The notes under the pieces are model-generated. The model saw only the letters and a list, made by a program, of their open reading frames with translations. It was not told the origin of the DNA and searched no databases. From CAIYYO01 sp049299895 (GTDB lineage Archaea; Altiarchaeota; Altiarchaeia; IMC4; QMZM01), in NCBI GenBank assembly GCA_049299895.1, contig JBAQYF010000011.1, forward strand, positions 20,904 to 84,903: a DNA stretch of 64,000 nucleotides, in the 5' to 3' direction. This document shows, piece after piece, positions 32,984 to 41,702 of the stretch. The first letter of the stretch is position 1. The number at the start of each line of letters is the position of its first letter. The translations under genes were made by a program, and so were the position numbers.

Positions 32984-34479
32984 TCTCCTACGATGTCGAT
33001 GTCCTCTCCTCCCACGGTCGTCGTCCTATGCCTTATTTTTACTGGGACCGAGAGCTTTATTGCCGATCCTGATATTATGGCTTCCCCGCGGGCTAGCGCG
33101 GGAAGGTCTTTTACCACGTCCTCTGTCACGCTTTCAACGGATTGCCTGATGTATTCCTGGTCCGAGGGGTTGACTATCTTCATTATTATCTGGGTGTTGC
33201 ATTGAGATAAAACGTCCGAATCCAGTTTGCTGGGTCTCTGGCTTACGATGCAGAGACCTACTCCGAATTTACGCCCTTCCCTTGCTATCTTTTTGAGTAT
33301 GCCCCTGGATATTATCTGCCTTTCCTCGGACGAGCGCGGAGCAAAGTTGTGAGCCTCTTCCACTATCAGGAATACGGGGGTCTTGAATTTTCCTTCCCCG
33401 TCTTTGACGTACTGCTTTCTTGCGTCGAATATCTTTCTGCAGAGGACGGCTAGTATGGTCTCAGACAACCGTTCATCCGAGTCGGAAAGGTCTACTACCG
33501 TTAGCTGGTTAACCGATACGACCTCTTCAAGGGGTGTTCCATTCATTTCAAAGACGCCCATCCTTGCCAGGCGGTCAAGCCTTCTTATGAGCGCGCCGAT
33601 AGTAGAAAGGCTGACCTTCTTTGCAAGCTCCTTTAACGTGTTCTCAGGGATCATGTCCGTTATCAGTTCCCGGCCGTCTTTCGCGTCGTAGACGCATGAA
33701 AGGATGTTCTTCACTATGTCAAAATCGTATTTGTCGTAGAACTTCCCCGCGAGGCTGACCGTTTCTTCCAGGAGGTCGCGCTGGGGCTCCGAGAGGTCCG
33801 GTATGAGATTGGCATAGTCGCCCGTCCCGAGGGAAGAGGTCTCTATCCTTATCTTGTTTACCCCTTTGACCCCGTAAACCTTGGTCAACGCCCCCCTGAC
33901 TTCCAGGTTCTTGTATTCCCCGTGCGGGTCAAAGACGACGAGTGCGCCCTTCTTTTTTAGCAATTCCTCTATGAGGACGCCCACTGTGTAGCTTTTCCCG
34001 GAACCGGTCATGGCAAGGACCGCGCAATGCCTCGAGATTATGTCATTTATGGAAACATAGACCGGGACGTTCTCCCTTGTAGAGACTGAGCCGATGCAGG
34101 CAGATTTCTTCTCGTCCTGCCAGAGGATGCGCTTCAGGATTTCATCCTCTACGAGATCTACTCTCGCGCCCGGCTTTATTCCGTGACGCGGGAGCTCTAA
34201 TCCCCGGTCTTCCTCATAGCCAAGGATCTTTACCGTTGGGACCGGGTACTCCCCTTCGTTGAGAACGATGTCGCCTATGCGAAGGTCCCGCCCGAATTCG
34301 TCAGGCAACAGTTCGTTACTGATGGTGATCTCCTTGATTATGCCGAGCACTTCGTTCCCGGTCACCGCTTCTTTCACGGAGACGAACTCTCCCCTCTTTA
34401 CGTGCTTCTCCATGCCCTCTTTTATGACGAAGCGAAAACCGCGCAGAGTGGTCGCTCCAATAACCTGTCCGATCTCCAT
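32959..34479 (-). CDS. herA: HerA DNA helicase/translocase
   Basis: A 506-residue hexameric FtsK-like ATPase. The N-terminal HAS barrel (about 1-100) is followed by Walker A MTGSGKSYTV near 155-164, Walker B with LIVEEAHNFAP, and the C-terminal arginine finger region IVSQRPSKLDSDVLSQCNTQ. HerA works with NurA and Mre11-Rad50 in DNA end resection; nurA, mre11 and rad50 are not adjacent here, which differs from the usual archaeal cluster. It is transcribed divergently from nadM. Confidence 0.95.
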   Translation of the reverse strand: MEIGQVIGATTLRGFRFVIKEGMEKHVKRGEFVSVKEAVTGNEVLGIIKEITISNELLPDEFGRDLRIGDIVLNEGEYPVPTVKILGYEEDRGLELPRHGIKPGARVDLVEDEILKRILWQDEKKSACIGSVSTRENVPVYVSINDIISRHCAVLAMTGSGKSYTVGVLIEELLKKKGALVVFDPHGEYKNLEVRGALTKVYGVKGVNKIRIETSSLGTGDYANLIPDLSEPQRDLLEETVSLAGKFYDKYDFDIVKNILSCVYDAKDGRELITDMIPENTLKELAKKVSLSTIGALIRRLDRLARMGVFEMNGTPLEEVVSVNQLTVVDLSDSDERLSETILAVLCRKIFDARKQYVKDGEGKFKTPVFLIVEEAHNFAPRSSEERQIISRGILKKIAREGRKFGVGLCIVSQRPSKLDSDVLSQCNTQIIMKIVNPSDQEYIRQSVESVTEDVVKDLPALARGEAIISGSAIKLSVPVKIRHRTTTVGGEDIDIVGEWMKSSEA

Positions 34480-34540
34480 CTTGCTACAACAATAGATGTA
34501 TTAAACTTGCGGGCATAAATTATGTTAGGAGAAAAGCATT

Positions 34541-35050
34541 ATGTCAACCGCTCTCATAATCGGAAGATTCCAGCCATTCCACCTGGGGCATCTGTTGCTT
34601 GCGCAGGAAGCCGCAAAGGAGGCAGATAACCTATTGATATGCATCGGCAGCTCGCAGGAATCCCACACGCCGAATAATCCGTTCACGGCGGAGGAACGCA
34701 GGCGGATGATCCTATCCTCTGTGAAAGACCTCGGCCGGAAGGTCTCGGTATTCGAAGTCCCGGACATAGGGAATAACGGGCGATGGGTCGCGCACGTGGA
34801 AGATATCGTTCCCATATTCGACGTGGTCTATACGAACGGGGAGCTGGAGCGTTCGCTCTTCGCGAAAGCAGGATACCGGGTGCATGCAACCGGCCTCTTC
34901 AACCGGGAAAAATACTCGGGGACCGAGATACGCAGAAGGATACTTGCAGGAGTAAGCTGGAGGCACCTTGTTCCCGGCGGGACCATTGCTATCATGGACG
35001 AGATAAAAGGCACGGAGAGGATCAGGTCCCATAAGTCTTATAAACTTTGA
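34541..35050 (+). CDS. nadM: Nicotinamide-nucleotide adenylyltransferase (NadM)
   Basis: A 169-residue archaeal-type NMN adenylyltransferase. GRFQPFHLGH at residues 8-17 is the nucleotidyltransferase HxGH motif, and SGTEIRRRI near 127-135 is the family's second ATP-binding motif. It makes NAD+ from NMN and ATP. A strong Shine-Dalgarno-like TTAGGAGAAA precedes the ATG by 8-9 bases. Confidence 0.95.
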   Translation: MSTALIIGRFQPFHLGHLLLAQEAAKEADNLLICIGSSQESHTPNNPFTAEERRRMILSSVKDLGRKVSVFEVPDIGNNGRWVAHVEDIVPIFDVVYTNGELERSLFAKAGYRVHATGLFNREKYSGTEIRRRILAGVSWRHLVPGGTIAIMDEIKGTERIRSHKSYKL

Positions 35051-35076
35051 TACACTATCAATAACCAGTGGTCTAA

Positions 35077-35517
35077 ATGCGCCTGTTTTATGTGCTGCCA
35101 ACGGTCTTTTTCATGTTCTTTCTGGTGTTACTGCTATTGGTTTTACAGAACAAAATAAACTATGCAGGCACGGGCGCCGACACAAGCGGCTGGTCCGCCA
35201 TCCATCCTATGGCCCGGACAGCGGTCTACGGCCGGGAGGGGGATTTTTCGGCGTCTTTCAACTCCCGCATCGAGGACCCGATAAAGATTACCTCGGTCAA
35301 CGTGTCCGTTTCCGGCGAGTATCCCTGCGTGGTTGAGCCCGATCTTGCCGGGGTCAATGTACCTGCGTTCGGTTCATTTGATCTGAAAGCAACATGCCCC
35401 CGCAAAACCGGGGGCGAGACGTATTCCATTTTAATAACTATAAAATACATGCCTTACGACGACAATGCCCCCGACGAAGTAGCCGAAGAAGGAAGAATAT
35501 TCGGTCACACCAGGTGA
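35077..35517 (+). CDS. Membrane-anchored protein with pilin-like beta domain
   Basis: A 146-residue protein with one N-terminal hydrophobic segment (residues 5-25, VFFMFFLVLLLLVLQNK) and a soluble domain. That domain shares the pattern W..IHPMA, a beta-rich middle, two cysteines, FGSFDLKATCPRKTGGETYSILITIKY and a terminal G-H-T-R with the class III pilins at 6.1-7.2 kb. It lacks the QGAMEYL signal, so it may be a membrane-fixed accessory to those pilins. The gene follows nadM by 26 bases. Confidence 0.65.
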   Translation: MRLFYVLPTVFFMFFLVLLLLVLQNKINYAGTGADTSGWSAIHPMARTAVYGREGDFSASFNSRIEDPIKITSVNVSVSGEYPCVVEPDLAGVNVPAFGSFDLKATCPRKTGGETYSILITIKYMPYDDNAPDEVAEEGRIFGHTR

Positions 35518-35560
35518 TCGTTTCCTGTTTTTACCCTGTAGTCTTAATCCTTGACTGACG

Positions 35561-36391
35561 ATGACGGAAACAGACCTGGGCATAGGCACGATAATTTTCG
35601 CTCTGGCAGTATTATCCCTGGCAGATTTTGTTATAACGACGGCAAGCGTATGGGCCGCAGCAAGGATCTTCCGGTACGGGAAAAAGGACCTGAGACCCGC
35701 TTTCAGGATAGCTGTCTACTCCCTCAAGTACGGGCTTGTCGTTGCCACCCCATTTGTGCTGGTGTTGTATCTGGCCCATCCCGCCCTGGAAGACATCCTG
35801 GCAAAAGGCCCCCGTCTGCTTCTTCCGTTGGGTCTCGTATTCCTGGTGAAGACGTCTGCTATCTTCTGGGAAATGAAGAAAGTATACGGCGTAGGCGTCA
35901 AAAAAATAGTTAACGGGTATGCTACAGCGGCATATCTCATGTTTGTGGCCTGGATAATGGTTGTCGTGCTATTCTCGATGATGATGGGTTTCTACGGCAT
36001 TCTCTCCATAGTGTTTGGTGATTACAGTTCGGGGGATGACGCCTCCCTGACCGGGTGGTGGGACCTTATGCCCGAACTGCCTGGAAACTACAGCGCCTCG
36101 TCGTCCACGTATTCCGCGGTCTTTCGCAACGACAAGGCCGAGCCGATAAAGTTCGATTCTGCGTTGGTCGTAGACCTCGTGAGCCAAGAGGAATGCAATG
36201 TCAGCTCTCCCATCTTTTCCGAAGAGGCGAACGTGAACGGCACGTTCATCCTGAATGCGACCTGCCCGCCCGCAAACATTTCAGCAGGCGACCCCTATGA
36301 ACTGGCCGTGGAGATACGATACACGACCGTGAACAATCCCCTTGCACCTTTGTATGAGAACGACTACGTGTCAGGCAACGCGAGCGCGTGA
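35561..36391 (+). CDS. Polytopic membrane protein with C-terminal pilin-like domain
   Basis: A 276-residue protein with four hydrophobic segments in the first 155 residues, then an extracytoplasmic beta-rich domain. This begins GWWDLMPELPGNYSASSSTYSAVF and ends GTFILNATCPPANISAGDPYELAVEIRYT, the same pattern as the upstream gene and the two pilins. Several N-x-S/T sites suggest glycosylation. It may anchor or cap a pilus. The stop overlaps the convergent membrane gene by 21 bases. Confidence 0.65.
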   Translation: MTETDLGIGTIIFALAVLSLADFVITTASVWAAARIFRYGKKDLRPAFRIAVYSLKYGLVVATPFVLVLYLAHPALEDILAKGPRLLLPLGLVFLVKTSAIFWEMKKVYGVGVKKIVNGYATAAYLMFVAWIMVVVLFSMMMGFYGILSIVFGDYSSGDDASLTGWWDLMPELPGNYSASSSTYSAVFRNDKAEPIKFDSALVVDLVSQEECNVSSPIFSEEANVNGTFILNATCPPANISAGDPYELAVEIRYTTVNNPLAPLYENDYVSGNASA

Positions 36392-37192
36392 TCTCTTCGC
36401 GCGAAAAAATATAGTCGACCGGTATACTGCATAAGTCGCAGCCACAGACACCAGATAAGAAACCAGGGTCCCGTAAACCAGGCCGAAAGAAGGATACAGA
36501 TAATGCACGCCCCAAAGATATGGTATAACTCCGAATAATCCAAGGGGCGTGTTCCTGGCAAACGCCGTGCTGTACTCGCAACCATGGCTCCTGCATAATA
36601 TGATGAAAGTCCCAAGGAACATGGCAGGAAAAGCCGCGAGCGCGCCGCCCCAGAGCGGACCGAACAAACTGCTGATAACGACTGCGAAAGCGACAATTCC
36701 CCCGGAAAACAAAGAACGGGCGATCTTCTGCCCGAAAGAATAATCGATCTTTCCCGGCGTCTTTGGATCGATCCTCTGCCCTTGCATATACCTGAGAGTT
36801 ATGAGCCAGACAAGGACGAAGAAAACCGTAGCAATACTGATGTTCTCGAACCTGTAATATGCGAGCGGCAGCGATAACGTCAGCCAGACGACAGACGCCG
36901 TCAGGAGCGAGAGCTTGTATCCTATCCTGCTGCAGAGAGCAACATATACCAAGACGAACAGCAGGCTTCCTGCTACTGCGGCAGGCATCAGGGACGCAGC
37001 CTGGGACGCCGCCTGCGGAGTCTGCGTATAACCGATGAAAAAGAGGCCGACGGCCGTTGTTGAAGGAAGCCCCGCGATTATTCCTCCCAACCTGGGACCA
37101 TATTTTTCGGCGGCGTATAACGTGATCGCCGTGAAGACGCCCCCCGTCAGGAAGGACAGAAAGACCTTGAACATGAAAACTTCGCCGAACAT
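36371..37192 (-). CDS. Multi-span membrane protein of unknown function
   Basis: A 273-residue protein with about eight to nine hydrophobic segments and a basic C-terminus (FFRAKRSRARVA). The N-terminal part (FLTGGVFTAITLYAAEKYGPRLGGIIAGLPST) and the later repeat-like GPLWGGALAAFPAMFLGT suggest an internal duplication of a small transporter-like module. DUF3147-type membrane proteins are similar in pattern. Start could be the ATG at 37192 or the second Met at 37174. Confidence 0.7.
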   Translation of the reverse strand: MFGEVFMFKVFLSFLTGGVFTAITLYAAEKYGPRLGGIIAGLPSTTAVGLFFIGYTQTPQAASQAASLMPAAVAGSLLFVLVYVALCSRIGYKLSLLTASVVWLTLSLPLAYYRFENISIATVFFVLVWLITLRYMQGQRIDPKTPGKIDYSFGQKIARSLFSGGIVAFAVVISSLFGPLWGGALAAFPAMFLGTFIILCRSHGCEYSTAFARNTPLGLFGVIPYLWGVHYLYPSFGLVYGTLVSYLVSVAATYAVYRSTIFFRAKRSRARVA

Positions 37193-37203
37193 TTTTTGCT
37201 TTT

Positions 37204-38316
37204 TCAGATGAACTGATGCAATCTCTTTATCGCGTCCAGTTTGTCCTTTTTCTCCAGCTTCGCCTGCTCCAACGCGTCTTTCAGGGTCTCTATCGTCGAA
37301 TCGTACGTATTCCTGTGAACCGGATAAGGGAAGCCGTCCTTTCCACCGTGGGCGTACGAATACTTCGCAGGGTCTTTCCAGCTCGGTTTTGTTCCGTAGA
37401 CCAATTCTGAAACGAGCGCAAGCGCCCTTATCTTCTTCGGCCCCATGCCCTGCAGGGAAACGAGTTCCTCATAATTCTTAGGCTGCAGCTCGTAAGCTTT
37501 TTGGATCACTTCCATCCCTCTCTTTCCAACGTCTATGTCCAAAACCGGGTGATGCGCGGGAAGCGAATAATGATCCGCGGTGTCGTCCGCTCCGTATTCA
37601 AGCAAGGTCTTCTGCGGCCTTGCACCCAGAACATATTTCTCTATGTGCCTGGGATTATCCCTGACCAAGTCCAGGCTTGCTTTTCTCGTCTCGGAACTGT
37701 CTTTTGCTGTCATGTTTAGAACAGATTCTTCCACCCTCTGCGCGCATATCCCTGCATGCGGCTCCTCGACAAAGCTTTTCACGTTGTCTGAAAGCCAGTG
37801 ATACCTGCGGGCATAGCTGTCGCTCATGCCCTGTTGTATCACCGCCCAATCCCCTTTCTCTGTCAGGAAAAAACAGTGATGGTACAACTGATACCCGTCC
37901 TGCACGCAGGAATTGTCGACCTTCGCACTCATCCTGCTGGAATACTGCAGACGCGCAACCTTCCGGGACGATAATGAGAAAAGATCGCCTGCCTTCTCTA
38001 TCTCGGAGATAGTGTTCCTCGAAGCTTTTCCTTTTCCGCCGGCGACCATGATGCCGGTCTTTTCCGGATCAAGACCCATCTTAAGCGCCCCGCACGCGGT
38101 AGTCGTCGTGCCCGAAGAATGCCAGTCGAAGCCGATAACGCACGAGAACGCCTGGAACCAGTAGGGATCGGATATTCGCCGAAGGAACTCGTCTCTTCCG
38201 TATTCATAGATCAGGACGTTGGTTAAGGCGGACGACAGTTTCACCATACGCTGGAATAGCCACCTGGGCGCCTTGCCTCCGTGGAGTGGGAGATCGACCG
38301 AGCCGGTCCTTTTCAT
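37204..38316 (-). CDS. DUF763 domain protein
   Basis: A 370-residue protein of the DUF763 family, found in archaea and some thermophilic bacteria, with unknown function. I start at ATG 38316 because the family begins MKRTGSVDLPLHGGKAP; the longer frame adds 23 hydrophobic residues and runs past the TATA box of the divergent gene. Conserved stretches include FDWHSSGTTTTACGALK and DNSCVQDGYQLYHHCFF, and a helix-hairpin-helix-like LQGMGPKKIRALALVSELVYG lies near the C-terminus. A nucleic-acid role is suggested by that last motif only. Confidence 0.88.
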   Translation of the reverse strand: MKRTGSVDLPLHGGKAPRWLFQRMVKLSSALTNVLIYEYGRDEFLRRISDPYWFQAFSCVIGFDWHSSGTTTTACGALKMGLDPEKTGIMVAGGKGKASRNTISEIEKAGDLFSLSSRKVARLQYSSRMSAKVDNSCVQDGYQLYHHCFFLTEKGDWAVIQQGMSDSYARRYHWLSDNVKSFVEEPHAGICAQRVEESVLNMTAKDSSETRKASLDLVRDNPRHIEKYVLGARPQKTLLEYGADDTADHYSLPAHHPVLDIDVGKRGMEVIQKAYELQPKNYEELVSLQGMGPKKIRALALVSELVYGTKPSWKDPAKYSYAHGGKDGFPYPVHRNTYDSTIETLKDALEQAKLEKKDKLDAIKRLHQFI

Positions 38317-38322
38317 AACAAG

Positions 38323-38352
38323 CATAAATATATGGCCGATGATTATTAGTAT
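38323..38352 (+). promoter_or_regulatory. TATA box of the 38353 membrane protein gene
   Basis: CATAAATATATGG at 38323-38335 lies 18-30 bases before the ATG at 38353, consistent with a leaderless transcript reading right. The same region is the upstream flank of the divergent DUF763 gene. Confidence 0.5.
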
Positions 38353-38742
38353 ATGGAGGGGACTTCTTTTAATGAGCTGACGCATAATAAAAACTTCCCC
38401 TTAAGCATAGTTCTAATCCTCATATGCTCCTCGGCTTTGTATCTCCCGTTCTTCCAGCTTGTGGACAACTCAGGTACGTATTTTCTCTCGCTGGACCAGA
38501 TAAAGACCTCCTGCCTGCACACGTATAAACTATTCAATGAGCCGTGCGATTATGCGGGTTGGGAATGCTCGGTCTATCACATACACGGGCGGAACTGTCT
38601 CTTCCTGTGGGGCATGCAGATATTCTTCGGATTTATCCTGGGTTTTGCGCTTATAATGTTTCTTGCGTGTTTGATAGGGGTGCTTATGAGACGGGTGAAT
38701 AGACAGAAGCAGATTAAAAAGTCTAAAGCCAAAAATGTTTAA
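38353..38742 (+). CDS. Two-span membrane protein, short paralogue
   Basis: A 129-residue protein with an N-terminal hydrophobic segment (residues 15-35), an extracytoplasmic loop with cysteines (LSLDQIKTSCLHTY, EPCDYAGWEC, RNCLFLWG), a second segment near 87-112 and a basic tail. The layout repeats in the first 110 residues of the next gene (LFSLEQIDKTCHNVACC...RCDYVFILMVLFKALI). It looks like a duplicate lacking the C-terminal half. Its stop overlaps the next start by 8 bases. Confidence 0.65.
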   Translation: MEGTSFNELTHNKNFPLSIVLILICSSALYLPFFQLVDNSGTYFLSLDQIKTSCLHTYKLFNEPCDYAGWECSVYHIHGRNCLFLWGMQIFFGFILGFALIMFLACLIGVLMRRVNRQKQIKKSKAKNV

Positions 38743-39541
38743 ACCCAAAAGATCCTTGGCTGTGTTATTCAGTGTATTGCTCCTTTTATGCGCGCTGTTC
38801 TTTCCGGCAATACCTCTCTTTAAGGTCAAGCAATCGACTGGCGACTCCCTGTTTTCTCTTGAGCAGATAGATAAGACCTGCCATAATGTGGCCTGCTGTT
38901 TGCCCTCGCAAGACGAGATCGCGGTTGCAGGAGCGGTTGCGGGGAGATGCGATTATGTATTCATTCTCATGGTGTTATTCAAGGCGCTGATCGTTTTCTC
39001 ATTATGCATTCTATTGGCGGCGCTTGTTCCCTCCTGGAGGATCGCCCGCGTTCTGAAGTTCGATAACTCCGTGTATGGGGAAATAGTTTCGGACAAGCAG
39101 GCCTTTTACAAAGGCTTTCCCCTGTTTATTCTATTTTCCGTAGCCGGAAGCATCGGCGCAGTTGGTTCATTGAATGATAATACAATATGGGCTGTGCTGT
39201 GGCGATCCGTACTGGTCCTTGCGTTATGGGCCCTGGTAATTTCCCTTGGTCACCTGATCGCAAAGATGCTTGGAGGAACGGCAAACTTCATGGATTATGA
39301 GAAAGTCAGTTTCTATGCATACGCCCCGGAGATGCTGGCAATAGTGCCTTATGTTGGCGTGCCGATAGGTCTTATGTGGCGGATGATGTGCGTTATATCT
39401 GCGACAAAAGAAGCGCACAAGCTGAAAGGCGGCAAGGTTAAAGTCTTTGCTTGCTGCTATGTCCTTCTTTCGATTATCTCCTATGCGCCGATACTGCTGC
39501 CGTTTGATGTGTCCGTGCAATACGGTTTGAGGATTCCTTAA
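38735..39541 (+). CDS. Polytopic membrane protein, Yip1-like C-terminal half
   Basis: A 268-residue membrane protein. The first 110 residues are paralogous to the upstream gene: signal-anchor, Cys-containing loop and a second span. The rest has four to five hydrophobic segments with FLIAKMLGGTANFMDYEKVSFYAYAP-like features of the Yip1 domain (H-L-I-A-K-M-L-G-G then Y-x-x-V-x-x-Y-A). Yip1-domain proteins in archaea are of unknown function. No catalytic residues are recognised. Confidence 0.65.
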   Translation: MFKPKRSLAVLFSVLLLLCALFFPAIPLFKVKQSTGDSLFSLEQIDKTCHNVACCLPSQDEIAVAGAVAGRCDYVFILMVLFKALIVFSLCILLAALVPSWRIARVLKFDNSVYGEIVSDKQAFYKGFPLFILFSVAGSIGAVGSLNDNTIWAVLWRSVLVLALWALVISLGHLIAKMLGGTANFMDYEKVSFYAYAPEMLAIVPYVGVPIGLMWRMMCVISATKEAHKLKGGKVKVFACCYVLLSIISYAPILLPFDVSVQYGLRIP

Positions 39542-39557
39542 CGAAAAAAGAATCTGC

Positions 39558-40217
39558 TCAGAAGAACCCTAACGCATCGTCTATCGCTCCAAGCTCTATT
39601 CCGCTTGTGCGCAGGCCCGTTATGTATCCGTTAGAATTAGCTATCAGCCCGGATCCAACAAACGGGAATCCGAAGTTTATCGTTCCTTCTTTGCCGGGAA
39701 CTTTCAGTATTTTTTCGATCTCTTTTAGTTCGTCCGCGCTCGTTTCAGCGTGGCACAGGAACCCCTTGTTGGTTGCTTTGCAGCAGGCGCCCGACTCTTT
39801 GTGGCGGGCTATGTCTTTTTTCACGACTTCGACGTCGAGTGCGTCTTCGAATATCTTGTGGTGGGTGAATTCCCGGCTAACGATCGCCGCCTTGTCGTTT
39901 GAGCATACGAGGTTTCCGAGGGCGGTGTATGTGTCGTGGACTTTTTCTATGTTGATCTCGACGCCGTGTTCTTTTAGTTGTTTTTTGATCCAGCGGATCT
40001 TGTCGTCTTCTATAAAATATGGCACCACAAGACCGTTGCTGTTTCCGGCGCAGAACATCCCCAGGAGGTTCGTTCCGTATATGTTGGTCTTTATGGTCGG
40101 GACTTCCAGTATGCGGGTGTCTTTGAATCCTGTAGATATTAGGGCGTATTTGTCTGTTGCGAGGCCCAGGAGGCCTACGAAGTCTTCGCCGTTTACCGAT
40201 GTTTGTTTATAAGACAT
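39558..40217 (-). CDS. eif6: Translation initiation factor 6 (aIF6)
   Basis: A 219-residue aIF6, the anti-association factor that binds the large subunit near L23/L14 and blocks premature joining. The pentameric-propeller repeats are visible, for example YGTNLLGMFCAGNSNGLVVP and a final GSGLIANSNGYITGLRTSGIELG. It follows L31e on the same strand with a 9-base gap, the normal archaeal arrangement. Confidence 0.96.
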   Translation of the reverse strand: MSYKQTSVNGEDFVGLLGLATDKYALISTGFKDTRILEVPTIKTNIYGTNLLGMFCAGNSNGLVVPYFIEDDKIRWIKKQLKEHGVEINIEKVHDTYTALGNLVCSNDKAAIVSREFTHHKIFEDALDVEVVKKDIARHKESGACCKATNKGFLCHAETSADELKEIEKILKVPGKEGTINFGFPFVGSGLIANSNGYITGLRTSGIELGAIDDALGFF

Positions 40218-40226
40218 GGTTTACGT

Positions 40227-40472
40227 TTATTCTTCTACGAGAGAAGCTACTGCTATGCCTTCTTCTGTCACTACTTTTACCTTTACCTTCCTTGGGGGCT
40301 TTTCCCTGCTATGCTCCCAGACTGCTTCGTTAAGTGAAGCGTCGATCTTTACTACATCTGCCTTTGTGTGCTTGGCAACGTATTCTCTTATGACCCTTAC
40401 TGCTTTGTTGGCTCTTCTGGGTCTGGGGGCGTCGAATACCTCTCTAAGGGGTATAGTGTATATTCTTTCCAT
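40227..40472 (-). CDS. rpl31e: 50S ribosomal protein L31e
   Basis: An 81-residue L31e with the family start RIYTIPLREVFDAPRPRRANKAVRVIREYVAKHTK and the expected VKIDASLNEAVWEHSREKPPRKVKVKV. It lies near the peptide exit tunnel. L39e, which often precedes it, is not found here: the upstream gene is a zinc ribbon protein. Confidence 0.95.
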   Translation of the reverse strand: MERIYTIPLREVFDAPRPRRANKAVRVIREYVAKHTKADVVKIDASLNEAVWEHSREKPPRKVKVKVVTEEGIAVASLVEE

Positions 40473-40499
40473 TTTTCTTTTGTTTATACTGTTGTTGAT

Positions 40500-40703
40500 C
40501 TAAAATTCCTGGTCTATTGAGCCCATCTCTTCTTCCAGTTTCTTTATGGTCTCGCCCGCTTCGTCTGTGTATATGCGTTCGGCGCATTTCTTGCATACGA
40601 ATGCGGGCACTTTTATCGTCTTTTGGTGCGGTCCCACGGAGACTTCGTAGTCGACTTGCTTCAGCACGAGTTGGCCTCCGCACATTGGACATGGACCGGA
40701 CAT
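40500..40703 (-). CDS. YgiT-type zinc ribbon protein
   Basis: A 67-residue protein with two CxxC knuckles (C5/C8 in CPMC and C37/C40 in CKKC), a strand-rich middle and the terminal pattern AERIYTDEAGETIKKLEEE, matching the N-terminal zinc ribbon of YgiT/MqsA antitoxins. There is no HTH domain and no toxin partner nearby, so it may simply be a free-standing zinc ribbon. It is 27 bases upstream of L31e on the same strand. Confidence 0.8.
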   Translation of the reverse strand: MSGPCPMCGGQLVLKQVDYEVSVGPHQKTIKVPAFVCKKCAERIYTDEAGETIKKLEEEMGSIDQEF

Positions 40704-40750
40704 TTTGTGTTGGTAGGTATATATTAGTGTTTTCTTGAATTATAATCAAT

Positions 40751-41203
40751 TTACCGGATATAATGCCTTGTATCTTCGGGGGTCTTTGTTTCGCCCGCCC
40801 CGGGTTCCTTTTTGGCCATGGCTACCGTGGGGATGGGTATCGGCGCGGGCAGGCCTATCTCTTTTGACAGGACTACGGATTCTATTATGCAACTTGAGAG
40901 TATTACATTGTGCACCCTTTCCGCGACGTCAGTGGGCAGGTTCTTTGCTCCCTTCTCCCATTCCTTCATGGCCCGCTCGATGTTCTCGTCGGAATCGCGG
41001 AGCATTATGTCTCCGTCTATCTTTATTAATCCTATCCCTGGTTCGAATGTGCAGGTGAATGTGAATTCTATCGCCAGTTTTCCCTCTATCTTCATCACGC
41101 TCTTCACGTTGCTGTTATTGTGCACGTTCACGGGCCCCTCGATGGGTCCTGCGAATTTTTTTACTTCGAGATTCCTGAATTTGAGGTCTACCTGGTTGGC
41201 CAT
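40751..41203 (-). CDS. Hypothetical protein, beta-rich then helical
   Basis: A 150-residue protein that I do not recognise. Residues 1-70 alternate hydrophobic and polar residues as in an antiparallel sheet (VHNNSNVKSVMKIEGKLAIEFTFTCTFEP). Residues 70-125 are helical, and the last 25 are Pro/Glu/Lys-rich and probably disordered. The strand-strand-helix order slightly resembles SecB-type chaperones, which is only a hint. It is divergent from the FAD synthase gene. Confidence 0.55.
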   Translation of the reverse strand: MANQVDLKFRNLEVKKFAGPIEGPVNVHNNSNVKSVMKIEGKLAIEFTFTCTFEPGIGLIKIDGDIMLRDSDENIERAMKEWEKGAKNLPTDVAERVHNVILSSCIIESVVLSKEIGLPAPIPIPTVAMAKKEPGAGETKTPEDTRHYIR

Positions 41204-41255
41204 ATTAAAAGGATTTAATACTTACCATTTTAATCATATAAATTACCGACGCAGC

Positions 41256-41702
41256 ATGAAAACAGTGGTCGCAACCGGGGTCTTTGACATACTCCACCCC
41301 GGTCACGTGGTATTCCTGGAGGAAGCAAGGAAGCTTGGTGACCGTCTGGTAGTGATAGTTGCCAGGGATCACAACGTTGAAAAGCGCAAGAACCCCCCGA
41401 CGATACCCGAGAGGCAGAGGCTGGAACTGGTATCCGCGCTCAAGGGAGTGGACGAAGCAGTCCTCGGGGACCGCGAGGATTTTTACAAGCCCATAAAAGA
41501 GATAGACCCGGACATAGTCGCGCTGGGAAAAAACCAGAGATTCGACGTAAACGAGCTGCAGGCGGAGCTCATGAAACGCGGCCTGAAGGCGAGAGTCGTA
41601 AGGATAGACATGCACATGGAAGGGGATCTTTCCAGCAGCAGCAGGATAATAGAAAAGATCAGGCGTACGGGAGAACATGCATCTAAAGGTTGCCAGCAAT
41701 AA
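41256..41702 (+). CDS. ribL: FAD synthase (RibL)
   Basis: A 148-residue archaeal FAD synthetase (FMN adenylyltransferase). GVFDILHPGH at residues 8-17 holds the nucleotidyltransferase HxGH motif, and the closing LSSSSRIIEKIR is the second ATP site. I start at ATG 41256, as the open frame upstream is antisense to the neighbouring gene. It overlaps trm5 by 26 bases. Confidence 0.93.
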   Translation: MKTVVATGVFDILHPGHVVFLEEARKLGDRLVVIVARDHNVEKRKNPPTIPERQRLELVSALKGVDEAVLGDREDFYKPIKEIDPDIVALGKNQRFDVNELQAELMKRGLKARVVRIDMHMEGDLSSSSRIIEKIRRTGEHASKGCQQ

